A DNA stretch of 64,000 nucleotides from positions 62,001 through 126,000 of the forward strand of contig JAFABI010000053.1 of assembly GCA_023426125.1 (NCBI GenBank), written 5' to 3'. The notes beneath the pieces were generated by a model that was given only the letters and a program-made list of their open reading frames with translations, had not been told where the DNA came from and made no database searches. Each line of letters opens with the position of its first letter. The first letter of the stretch is position 1. This document shows, one piece after another, positions 32,846-40,154 of this stretch. This DNA comes from Bacillota bacterium (lineage in GTDB: Bacteria; Bacillota; Clostridia; Acetivibrionales; DTU013). Both the position numbers and the translations under genes were made by a program.

Positions 32846-34348
32846 CTATAGATTATTCCACCAGTGCCTTCCATCCTTCAGGAGCAGCTGGTCAGCTTCG
32901 TCCGGGCCCCAGCTGCCGGGCCTGTAGTTTGGAAACAGACAGGTCTTTCTCCCTTTGTATGCATTTATCCTTTCTACAATTTCCCACGATTTTTCCACCT
33001 CATCCCACCTGGTAAAGAGAGTTGTATCACCATTTATAATATCAATGATCAACTTCTCATATGCTTCCGGTGAATTGGTTTCAGCTTCACAAATTTTACA
33101 CTTCTGACAGTAATTCATCTTTACAGGGCATATCGCTTCCTGGATTCCGGGCTTTTTTGTATTAAACCGGACAAACAGTTCTTCCTTCGGATGTATTTTA
33201 ATTACCAGCAAATTTGGTTCCTGCACACTGTTATTGGCAGGACTCATTATGTTTGCAGAGGGCCTGAACTGGATAACGATCTCGGTTGTTTTGGCAGCGA
33301 GCCTTTTTCCTGTTCTGATATAAAAGGGTACGCCTTTCCATCTTGGATTGTCCAGCTGAACTTTTATGGCGGCAAAGGTTTCTGTTTCAGAATCCGGCGA
33401 AACTCTGCCTTCCTGCCGGTAGGCCGCTATCTTCCCTTCTCCCTGCTCCCCTTCCGAATACTGGCCAAAAACGGCGTCGCGCTCCACGGTTTCAGGAGTA
33501 AAATCTTTAATCGCCCGCAAAACCTTCACTTTTTCATCCCTCACGGATTTTGCATCAAAGCCTGCAGGAGGTTCCATTGCCAGAAGAGCAAGGATTTGAA
33601 GCATGTGATTTTGAACCATGTCACCCAGGGCGCCTGCTTTCTCGTAATATTCTCCCCTGTTCTCTATCCCGATGGTTTCGCAAGAGGATATCTGGATGTT
33701 GTCAATGAACCGGTTGCTCCATAAAGGCTCAAACAAGGTATTGAAAAAGCGTACTCCCATGATGCTTTGCACCATCTCCTTGCCAAGATAGTGATCGATC
33801 CTGTAGGTATTCCCCTCGTCGAAAACTTCAGCGATCTTCCCGTTTAACAGCCTTGCCGAATCCAGGCTGCTCCCGAAGGGCTTTTCAATGACGGCTCTTT
33901 GCCATGCACGCCCGGTGTTTTGAACCATACCGGTTGCTTTTAAGCTGCCGATGATACCCTCGAAATGCTCAGGAGCCACAGCCAGGTAAAACACCCGATT
34001 CCCCCCTGTAAAAAATCTGCTGTCCATCCCGGACAAATATCCATCGAGTTCTTTATAAGCCTCTGTGTCGGAGAAATCGGCTTTTTTATAAAAAAGCCTG
34101 CTTCTCATATCCTTCCACAAATACTCGCTTACCTCAAACCTTGCATATTTTTTAACCGAGTCATACGCCTCGCTCCGGTATTCATCCTCCGTTTTGTCTC
34201 TTCTTCCTAAAGCCACAACCGCAAAGCTTGCCGGGAGCCAATTCTGGTGCTTCAGATTGTATAGCGCGGGAAGCAGTTTCCGGTGAGTCAGGTCGCCGGT
34301 GCCTCCAAAAACCACCAAAATGCAGGGTGAAATATTTGTACCGTCCAT
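32846..34348 (-). CDS. zwf: Glucose-6-phosphate 1-dehydrogenase
   Basis: A 500-residue protein of normal length. The NADP motif VVFGGTGDLTHRKLLPALYN is at the N-terminus and the substrate motif RIDHYLGKEMVQ, with the catalytic His nearby, is near residue 190. It oxidises glucose 6-phosphate to 6-phosphogluconolactone and makes NADPH, the entry to the oxidative pentose phosphate route. No gnd or pgl gene is adjacent. Its upstream region contains a 13-bp inverted repeat and a further CRP-type half-conserved palindrome. Confidence 0.95.
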   Translation of the reverse strand: MDGTNISPCILVVFGGTGDLTHRKLLPALYNLKHQNWLPASFAVVALGRRDKTEDEYRSEAYDSVKKYARFEVSEYLWKDMRSRLFYKKADFSDTEAYKELDGYLSGMDSRFFTGGNRVFYLAVAPEHFEGIIGSLKATGMVQNTGRAWQRAVIEKPFGSSLDSARLLNGKIAEVFDEGNTYRIDHYLGKEMVQSIMGVRFFNTLFEPLWSNRFIDNIQISSCETIGIENRGEYYEKAGALGDMVQNHMLQILALLAMEPPAGFDAKSVRDEKVKVLRAIKDFTPETVERDAVFGQYSEGEQGEGKIAAYRQEGRVSPDSETETFAAIKVQLDNPRWKGVPFYIRTGKRLAAKTTEIVIQFRPSANIMSPANNSVQEPNLLVIKIHPKEELFVRFNTKKPGIQEAICPVKMNYCQKCKICEAETNSPEAYEKLIIDIINGDTTLFTRWDEVEKSWEIVERINAYKGRKTCLFPNYRPGSWGPDEADQLLLKDGRHWWNNL

Positions 34349-34406
34349 ATCCCATCACTCCCATTCCAATTTCTTTCCGTATGTGCGGCATACCCTCCGG
34401 CTTCAA

Positions 34407-34460
34407 AACTATTCAGAGGCCAAAAAGTTCTTTGGAAAGCGTGTTTACCTCTGAATAGTT
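34407..34460. repeat. 13-bp perfect inverted repeat upstream of zwf
   Basis: AACTATTCAGAGG at 34407-34419 and CCTCTGAATAGTT at 34448-34460 are exact complements with a 28-base loop. It lies 59-112 bases before the zwf start codon on the minus strand. No T-run follows on the minus strand, so it is not an obvious terminator; a mobile-element remnant or regulatory hairpin is possible. Confidence 0.65.
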
Positions 34461-34495
34461 ACCCGGATTTATTGCCTGATGCCGCATTTCCTAAC

Positions 34496-34626
34496 ACTAC
34501 AACGATACTTAGCCTATCTGTGCCTGTCATTGCGAGAAGCTTGCGAAGAAGCAATCTCACAAAATGCTGCTTGCGAAGAGATCGCCACGCATTGCTTGCG
34601 ATTACACAAAGTTATATCGTTGTAGT
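34496..34626. repeat. Nested repeat: family B-like core inside family C ends
   Basis: ACTACAACGATA at 34496-34507 and its exact complement TATCGTTGTAGT at 34615-34626 bracket a core beginning CTGTCATTGCGAGAAGCTTG with GAAGCAATCTCAC inside (family B). The same combination, core B within ends of type C, occurs at 9046-9195. Confidence 0.68.
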
Positions 34627-34672
34627 CTAAAAAAGGGCATATACTATTTTATAATATACCGGAGGAAAAATA

Positions 34673-34688
34673 TGTGATTGCAATCAAA
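34673..34688. promoter_or_regulatory. CRP-like palindrome, one arm imperfect
   Basis: TGTGA-TTGCAA-TCAAA. The left arm is perfect and the right arm has two changes from TCACA at the outer end. It shares the TGATTGCAATCA core with the site at 35672-35687. It lies about 325 bases upstream of zwf and 37 bases past the regulator's stop. Confidence 0.45.
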
Positions 34689-34724
34689 AATACAAAAAGC
34701 CGGGTAGCTTTTCTTCAGGTGCTG

Positions 34725-35435
34725 TCAAATAGAGCTTTCCAATGCCACTTCATCCAGGATCCGGATTTTTTTATTTCCGATGATTTCTATAATGCCTTCA
34801 TCCCTCAGGGAAGTTATCTTTCTGCTGACGGTCTCCCTGGCGACGCCAATATAGTTCGCCATTTCCTCCCTGCTCATGGGAAGCTCGATAAGTATGCCCC
34901 CGCCATTTTTCCTGCCATACTTCCGGGACAGCTCCAGCAGGATCATGTTGACGCGCGAATCCACATCCTTCGGGCTGATTTTCCGGAACATCGCCTCCAT
35001 CTTTTCAAGCCGGTCGCACAACACATCCATTATTTTTATGCTTATCCCCGGAAACTTTAGAAGCAGTTCCTGAAACCTTTCTCTTTGAATCATGCAAACC
35101 ACCGTGTCCTCCATCGCTTGCGCGTTGAAATCAGCCTTTCTGTCATGGATCAGATTCCTTGCGCCGAAAAAATCACCCGGAGCAAGGATATACATGATCT
35201 GCTCCTTTCCGTCCTGGGAGTAGCCATAAATCTTTATTTTCCCCCTGCTGACAACCATAAAATTCTGCGGGACGCTTCCTTCCTCTACAATCAGGGCATT
35301 TCTTTCATAGGATCTCTGCACAATAAGCGCAACAACCTGTCTTAGTTCTGCTTGACTCAATGAAGAAAATATGGGAACATGTCCCGCACACATCATATGC
35401 TCTTCCACGGTACAATTACAAATTGCTTTTATCAT
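34725..35435 (-). CDS. Crp/Fnr-family transcriptional regulator
   Basis: A 236-residue protein: an N-terminal Cys-containing segment, a cyclic-nucleotide-type beta barrel (residues about 20-125), a long dimer helix, and a C-terminal winged helix. The recognition helix reads RETVSR at residues 200-205, as RETVGR in E. coli CRP, which predicts TGTGA-type half sites. Cys6, Cys8 and Cys16 plus Cys114 (MEDTVVCMI) sit where FNR has its four [4Fe-4S] ligands, although the N-terminal spacing differs. It is divergent from the cooS operon, and CRP-type palindromes lie between. The start at 35435 follows GAGGATG. It may sense redox state or a gas; the signal is unknown. Confidence 0.9.
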   Translation of the reverse strand: MIKAICNCTVEEHMMCAGHVPIFSSLSQAELRQVVALIVQRSYERNALIVEEGSVPQNFMVVSRGKIKIYGYSQDGKEQIMYILAPGDFFGARNLIHDRKADFNAQAMEDTVVCMIQRERFQELLLKFPGISIKIMDVLCDRLEKMEAMFRKISPKDVDSRVNMILLELSRKYGRKNGGGILIELPMSREEMANYIGVARETVSRKITSLRDEGIIEIIGNKKIRILDEVALESSI

Positions 35436-35480
35436 AGCCGGCATCCTCATCCAAACCAAATCGGTAAAACGCTATTTTCC

Positions 35481-35514
35481 TTATTTTATTATATAGAATT
35501 TATTTCGCTCCCTC
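35481..35514 (-). promoter_or_regulatory. Predicted promoter of the Crp/Fnr-type gene
   Basis: On the minus strand a perfect TATAAT occupies 35493-35488, giving a start near 35481. There is no -35 consensus at the right distance; instead the palindrome at 35515-35530 is centred 41.5 bases upstream, the classical class II activator position. This suggests positive autoregulation. Confidence 0.6.
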
Positions 35515-35530
35515 CGTGATTTTTATCACA
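35515..35530. promoter_or_regulatory. CRP-type operator 1
   Basis: CGTGA-TTTTTA-TCACA, one mismatch from TGTGA-N6-TCACA. Centre 35522.5, placed at -41.5 relative to the predicted start of the regulator gene. Confidence 0.7.
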
Positions 35531-35581
35531 TGCATTACGATTCTTACGCCAGGGAAAACAACCGGATTACCCCCGCCATTG

Positions 35582-35605
35582 AAGCATTTGGGATGCTTTT
35601 TTTTT
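35582..35605 (+). terminator. Short terminator-like hairpin
   Basis: AAGCAT-TTGGG-ATGCTT followed by seven further T residues on the plus strand. It lies upstream of the cooS operators, so it would end a plus-strand transcript begun near 35530, or is the remnant of a leader. The stem is only six base pairs. Confidence 0.4.
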
Positions 35606-35644
35606 CAGACGAATGAAGGCCCTTTAAAAAAAGAAATTTTCCCC

Positions 35645-35660
35645 TGTGATCTTCGTCACA
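35645..35660. promoter_or_regulatory. CRP-type operator 2 (perfect)
   Basis: TGTGA-TCTTCG-TCACA matches the CRP consensus arms exactly. Its centre is 27 bases upstream of operator 3, and about 100 bases before the cooS start codon. Confidence 0.75.
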
Positions 35661-35671
35661 TCCCTCGAAAA

Positions 35672-35687
35672 GTGATTGCAATCACAT
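35672..35687. promoter_or_regulatory. CRP-type operator 3 and cooS promoter region
   Basis: AGTGA-TTGCAA-TCACA, one mismatch. A -10-like TAGTAT at 35713-35718 places a start near 35725, so the operator would be centred about 45 bases upstream, close to the class II position. TTGATT lies 15 bases upstream of the -10. Confidence 0.65.
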
Positions 35688-35757
35688 ACATTTGATTGTC
35701 AACTTGTTAACATAGTATCAGTTCATTGGATTTTTTATTTTGGGAGGTACAATAACC

Positions 35758-37659
35758 ATGACAGAATGTATTGGAGATTGCAGAACATGCACATCGACTC
35801 ACGCTTCCATCCTGGAAATGCATGGGAGGGCGAAAGAGCTTGGAATAAGAACGACCTTTGACAGGTACCAGGACCAGCTGCCTCAATGCGGCTTCGGGAT
35901 GGAAGGAGTTTGCTGCCAGCTTTGTTCTCACGGGCCTTGCAGGATCACTCCCAAAGCGCCGAGAGCGATTTGCGGCGCTACGGCGGATACCATTGCCGCG
36001 AGAAACATGTTAAGGCTTGAATGTCATGGCCTCTCCGCTTACTGCCACCAGCTGGAGGAGGCTATCGACACGTTGAGGGCTACCGCACAGGGCAAGACGC
36101 CCTACACCATTCATGAAGAGGGCAAGCTCAGGGAAGTGGCAGGACTCTTCGGACTTGATGCTAAGAAGGAAAAGAATGCGCTGGCGCTTGAACTGGCTGA
36201 CGCCGTAACCTATGAGCTCAGGAAAGGGACAAGGGAACCCCTGAAATTCGTCCAGCTGCTTGCACCAAAAGGCAGGCTGGAGAAATGGGCCAGGCTTGGA
36301 ATCATACCCGGTGGTCCGTTATCCGAGCTAAGAGACGCAATGACCATGACAATGTCAAATATCAATACAGACCCGGTAAATCTTCTGCTCACGACTATGA
36401 AGCTTTCCATCGCTACCGGCTACATGGGATTGATTGCAACCATCACCCTGCAGGATATTCTCCTGGGTAATCCGCAGATAGGCAAAACAGAGGCGGACCT
36501 TGGGGTCATCGACCCGGATACGGTAAATATCGTAGCCCACGGCCATGTCCCTTATGTGGCTGTCGCAGTGCTTCAGGAAATCGCAAACAACCGGGAACTT
36601 CAGGCACGGGCAAAAGCACTTGGGGCAAATGGCATAAAGCTTTACGGCTCCATGGACACAGGCCAGGAATTGCTGCAAAGGATGGGTACTGCCGGAAAGG
36701 GCTATGCGGGACAGCTTGGCAACTGGCTCACCCAAGAGCTTATGGTGTCCACAGGTGCAATCGACCTGGTAATGATGGACTTGAACTGCTCCATTCCGGG
36801 TATGAAGCTGGCAGCCGACAATTTCCATACCAGGGTTGCATCCGTATCCCATGTGCTCCGGATGGAAGGCGTGGATACAAACATTGACTACAAGCCCGAA
36901 AAAGTAAAGGAACAGGCCGTCGAATTAATCAAGCTTGCCCTGGAAGCTTATAAAAACAGAGGGAAAACGAATGCCGTCCACATTCCGAAATACAAGTCGG
37001 ACGTCATTGCAGGGGTGGGCGTCGAGTCCCTGCTGGGCGTTCTTGGAGGAAGCCTCGATCCGCTGCTCAATGTGATTAAGGATGGTGCAATCAAAGGCAT
37101 CGCCGCCGTTGTAGGGTGTACAAACAACAGAAACGGTCACGATTCAGCGTCCATTACTCTGATTAAGGAGCTTCTGAAACGGGATATTCTGGTGATAACC
37201 TCAGGCTGCGTTTCCAGCGGCGCCCAGATTGAAGGGCTGCAGACTTTGGAAGCATCCAAATATGCGGGAGAAAAGCTCCGGGGCATCTGCAAGGCCCTCG
37301 GAATCCCGCCCGTATTGAATTTCGGTTCCTGCATCGATATCGGCAGAATAGGTATCGCCGTTACGGCAATCGCCAATGCACTTGGGGTCGATACCAGCGA
37401 CTTGCCGGTGGCGGCATCCGCACCCGAGTATCTGGAGCAGAAGGCTGTTGCCGACGGGTTCTTTGCCGTCACCTTCGGGCTTCTGACCCACCTTGGACCT
37501 GTACCGCCGGTGGCAGGAGCACCCGGCGTAGTGAAAATACTTACCCAGGATGTTGAAGCCCTGGTGGGCGGCAAGGTGTGTGTGGAGCAGGATATGGCAA
37601 AGGCAGCGGAGGCTATCGAAAGCCATATCCTTAGTAAGAGAAAAAATCTTGGCATTTAG
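35758..37659 (+). CDS. cooS: Carbon-monoxide-dehydrogenase-like catalytic protein with altered C-cluster site
   Basis: A 633-residue homologue of the anaerobic CooS. D-cluster cysteines Cys44 and Cys52 and B-cluster cysteines Cys53, Cys56, Cys61 and Cys72 are in place (CGFGMEGVCCQLCSHGPC). Of the C-cluster ligands, His261 (VAHGHVP), Cys344 (DLNCSIP), Cys454 (VVGCTNN), Cys484 (TSGCVSSG) and Cys525 (NFGSCID) are present, but the GICCTGNE motif is replaced by GSMDTGQE, so both Cys of that pair are lost (Met299, Asp300). Lys562 and His97 match acid-base residues of the family. It may therefore carry a different cluster and reaction. ATG at 35758 follows GGGAGG. CooF-like and flavoprotein genes follow directly. 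Confidence 0.88.
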   Translation: MTECIGDCRTCTSTHASILEMHGRAKELGIRTTFDRYQDQLPQCGFGMEGVCCQLCSHGPCRITPKAPRAICGATADTIAARNMLRLECHGLSAYCHQLEEAIDTLRATAQGKTPYTIHEEGKLREVAGLFGLDAKKEKNALALELADAVTYELRKGTREPLKFVQLLAPKGRLEKWARLGIIPGGPLSELRDAMTMTMSNINTDPVNLLLTTMKLSIATGYMGLIATITLQDILLGNPQIGKTEADLGVIDPDTVNIVAHGHVPYVAVAVLQEIANNRELQARAKALGANGIKLYGSMDTGQELLQRMGTAGKGYAGQLGNWLTQELMVSTGAIDLVMMDLNCSIPGMKLAADNFHTRVASVSHVLRMEGVDTNIDYKPEKVKEQAVELIKLALEAYKNRGKTNAVHIPKYKSDVIAGVGVESLLGVLGGSLDPLLNVIKDGAIKGIAAVVGCTNNRNGHDSASITLIKELLKRDILVITSGCVSSGAQIEGLQTLEASKYAGEKLRGICKALGIPPVLNFGSCIDIGRIGIAVTAIANALGVDTSDLPVAASAPEYLEQKAVADGFFAVTFGLLTHLGPVPPVAGAPGVVKILTQDVEALVGGKVCVEQDMAKAAEAIESHILSKRKNLGI

Positions 37660-37681
37660 CCGGTGCGGGAGGGCAGTTGTC

Positions 37682-38191
37682 ATGAAAAGAATCTATGTGA
37701 TCAAAGAAAAATGCAACGGCTGCATGAGCTGTGTGGTAGCCTGCCAGAAAACCCATGCCGGCTCAGAGTTTTATGCGCCGGTCAGAGACTCCGAACCTGC
37801 AAGAATTTATCTGCAGGTCGTAGAAAAAAGCCCGGTCCCTCTGGTATGCCGCCATTGTGAGGAGCCTGCCTGTGTAAAGGCCTGTATGACCGGAGCGATG
37901 CAAAAGGATGAGAAAACCGGGATTGTTTCAAACGAATCCAATCCCCGGAAATGTGTCGGCTGCTGGATGTGTGTCATGGCCTGCCCCTTTGGCGTAATTT
38001 CCCCCAAGCAGGACGGCAGCAGAAAAATTGCCGTCAAGTGCGATATGTGCATCAAAAGGGGCTTCCCTGCATGTGTGGACTCATGTCCCAAAGGCGCCGT
38101 CGTCTATATGGAGGAAGAGGAATTTGCAGAGCATAAAAGGCAATTCGCTGCCGAAAGCAGTTCAATGAGTCAGGACGGTGATCCGCAATGA
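37682..38191 (+). CDS. cooF: CooF-like four-cluster ferredoxin
   Basis: A 169-residue protein with four cysteine sets suited to [4Fe-4S] clusters: CNGCMSCVVAC, CRHCEEPACVKAC, CVGCWMCVMACP and CDMCIKRGFPACVDSCP. This is the layout of CooF and related DMSO-reductase-type electron-transfer subunits, which take electrons from CooS. ATG at 37682 follows GGGAGGGC. The stop overlaps the next gene by four bases, so electrons are likely passed to that flavoprotein. Confidence 0.9.
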   Translation: MKRIYVIKEKCNGCMSCVVACQKTHAGSEFYAPVRDSEPARIYLQVVEKSPVPLVCRHCEEPACVKACMTGAMQKDEKTGIVSNESNPRKCVGCWMCVMACPFGVISPKQDGSRKIAVKCDMCIKRGFPACVDSCPKGAVVYMEEEEFAEHKRQFAAESSSMSQDGDPQ

Positions 38192-39480
38192 AATACCTCA
38201 TTATCGGAAATGGGGCAGCGGGCATCGCTGCCGCAGAAAAAATACGCAGCCTTGACAAAAAAGGAGACATCACCATCCTGACTGCTGAAAAATATGCCGT
38301 TTATTCCAAGTGCCTGCTGCCGGACTTTTTGTCCGGCGAAATTTCCGAGGACAGGATGTTCATCCGGGACAAGGATTTTTATGAAAAGAAAGATATTGGC
38401 ATTTATTACAACCACAGGGTCATAGACGTTGATTTCACGCTTAAACATGTTGTGACCGACAATGTTGATAACTTCAGCGGATCCGGTTCGGTATTCACCT
38501 ACGACAAGTTGCTGATTTCAACCGGCAGCGTACAGCTCCTTCCTCCCATCGAAGGGCTCGATTCCTCGAACGCTTATTTTTTAAACACCCTCGACGATGC
38601 AAAAAGGATGATTGACGCCTCCCGGGATGCAAGAAGAATTCTCATCATCGGCGGAGGCTTTGTTGGCCTTGAAGCAGCCTTCAACCTGTATAAGAAGGGC
38701 AAGGAGGTAACCGTCATTGAGAAAAACTCCAGAGTCCTTCAAGGACAGCTGGATGAAAAAGCCTCCGGTATAATCCGGAACTCTCTTGAAGAAGAAGGGA
38801 TACGCCTGATACTGGACACCTCTGTTTCAGGAATATCCGGTACGGTATATTCAACGATAGCGAAGCTTTTTACCGGCAATCCGTCGAAGACAGTTACACT
38901 GGCGGGCGGAAGAAGGTTAAAGGCAGATATGATCATTGTTTCTACCGGCTCCAGGCCAAACCTGGACTTTGTAAAAAAGAGTGAATTGATTGTCCACAGG
39001 GGGATTGTAATAGATCAATCTATGCAAACTTCTGTAAAGGATGTTTACGCTGCAGGAGATGTCGTTGAAACAAGCGATGCCGTTACGGGAGAGACAACCT
39101 TAAGCCCTATATGGCCCAACGCGGTAATCCAGGGCGAAGCCGCAGGAAGTAACATGGCGGGGATAAGCCAGGAATTCGGCAGCTTGATCAGCATGCAGAA
39201 TGCCTCGGAATTCCGCGAGATCCCAATGATCTCCATGGGGATTACAGCCCCCAATGGTCCGGGTTATGAGGAATACGTCGATTACAGGCCTGTAGAAACG
39301 GTTTACCGGAAGCTGGTCCTCAAGGAAGATATCATCGTAGGGATGATTTTTCTGGGAGATATAAAAAATGCCGGTGTGATAGGCGCTCTGATGAAGCAGA
39401 AAACAAACGTGGGCAAAATTAAGAACAATCTGCTAAACCCGAATTTCGGGTATAGCGAAGCGGGCATGAATACTGCATAA
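38188..39480 (+). CDS. FAD/NAD(P)-dependent oxidoreductase partnered with CooF
   Basis: A 430-residue pyridine-nucleotide disulfide-type flavoprotein, near NADH oxidase and rubredoxin reductase. The FAD motif GNGAAGIAAAEKIRS is at residue 7, the NAD motif GGGFVGLEAAFNLYKKG is near residue 155, and VYAAGDVVETSD is near 288. CooS-CooF-flavoprotein operons are known in many anaerobes and are thought to link the CooS reaction to NAD(P)H. It overlaps cooF by four bases. The redox Cys near residue 46 (YSKCLLPDFLSG) is shared with CoA-disulfide reductase and NADH oxidase relatives. Confidence 0.9.
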   Translation: MKYLIIGNGAAGIAAAEKIRSLDKKGDITILTAEKYAVYSKCLLPDFLSGEISEDRMFIRDKDFYEKKDIGIYYNHRVIDVDFTLKHVVTDNVDNFSGSGSVFTYDKLLISTGSVQLLPPIEGLDSSNAYFLNTLDDAKRMIDASRDARRILIIGGGFVGLEAAFNLYKKGKEVTVIEKNSRVLQGQLDEKASGIIRNSLEEEGIRLILDTSVSGISGTVYSTIAKLFTGNPSKTVTLAGGRRLKADMIIVSTGSRPNLDFVKKSELIVHRGIVIDQSMQTSVKDVYAAGDVVETSDAVTGETTLSPIWPNAVIQGEAAGSNMAGISQEFGSLISMQNASEFREIPMISMGITAPNGPGYEEYVDYRPVETVYRKLVLKEDIIVGMIFLGDIKNAGVIGALMKQKTNVGKIKNNLLNPNFGYSEAGMNTA

Positions 39481-39533
39481 ACCGCCGATATATAAATGAC
39501 AGCAGGTGCATTGTACCTGAATTTTCAGGCAAT

Positions 39534-40115
39534 TCATTCCCCAGCTTCGCTCTCACTTAGCGAGCAAGGCAGCTTAGAGAAGGTGGTCTTGCTGCTTAAT
39601 GAAAATAAATTGGTTAACATCCGTATGAAGACCATGGCTGCAGGAAAAATCACAAGCACCGGTATAAAGTAAAGGTCAAAGCCCAGGATATAAGCCACAG
39701 CCAATGATGGCAGCGGTAATATGGCAGCAAGGGTCAGATGTTTCAAGTCATGCCCTGCTACCTTCGTTGACCCTATTATTATTGCCAATGTTCCCGACAG
39801 GATCATTGCCAGAAGCAATACCAGCGAAGGCAGCTCCATTCTCAAAACAGGCAGTGCCACTGCATTGGCCCAATCGGCTCCAAGACTGGAAACAAGCCTC
39901 CCCCAATGGCTGAAGTCCGACCACCTCGTAGGCAGCCAGCTTAACGGGAAAGCGGGTGAGAAGTCAACCAGCCTTAAAACGCCAAGGGCTAAAGCCATAC
40001 CGAACACGATGACTGCAATACGCCTGCCAATATCAATGAGCCTTTGTTTTAGTGTTGAGTCATATTTACTCAGTAAGGAAGGCCTGCGAATATATCCGAA
40101 TATGGCTTTCAACAA
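39534..40115 (-). CDS. Hypothetical membrane protein of the hybrid transporter operon
   Basis: A 193-residue protein with a basic N-terminus and about four membrane helices (IAVIVFGMALALGVLRLVDF, LPSLVLLLAMILSGTLAIII, LTLAAILPLPSLAVAYILGF, YFIPVLVIFPAAMVFIRML). I do not recognise the family. It is the last gene of a minus-strand run of six genes and starts 40 bases after the MacB-like domain protein. A role as a membrane partner of that protein and the HlyD-like adaptor is inference from position. Confidence 0.65.
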   Translation of the reverse strand: MLKAIFGYIRRPSLLSKYDSTLKQRLIDIGRRIAVIVFGMALALGVLRLVDFSPAFPLSWLPTRWSDFSHWGRLVSSLGADWANAVALPVLRMELPSLVLLLAMILSGTLAIIIGSTKVAGHDLKHLTLAAILPLPSLAVAYILGFDLYFIPVLVIFPAAMVFIRMLTNLFSLSSKTTFSKLPCSLSESEAGE

Positions 40116-40154
40116 CCGTGTTATGGCATTAAGGGCACACAGCCAAAACGGAAG

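Larger units (their letters stand above)
34349..34724. other. Intergenic region upstream of zwf
   Basis: No gene is seen in these 376 bases. They hold a strong inverted repeat close to zwf (34407-34460), a nested repeat element (34496-34626), and a CRP-like palindrome (34673-34688) just beyond the 3-prime end of the Crp/Fnr-type gene. Confidence 0.6.
35436..35757. other. Shared regulatory region between the Crp/Fnr gene and cooS
   Basis: No gene is seen in these 322 bases. They contain promoters for both divergent genes, three CRP-type palindromes and a short terminator-like hairpin, described separately. Confidence 0.75.

Noticed and set aside
35436..35757. CooA-type heme CO sensor for the divergent regulator
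   Set aside because: The residues that bind heme in CooA are not evident, and the N-terminal cysteines point rather to an FNR-like cluster; CO sensing cannot be excluded but is not supported by sequence.
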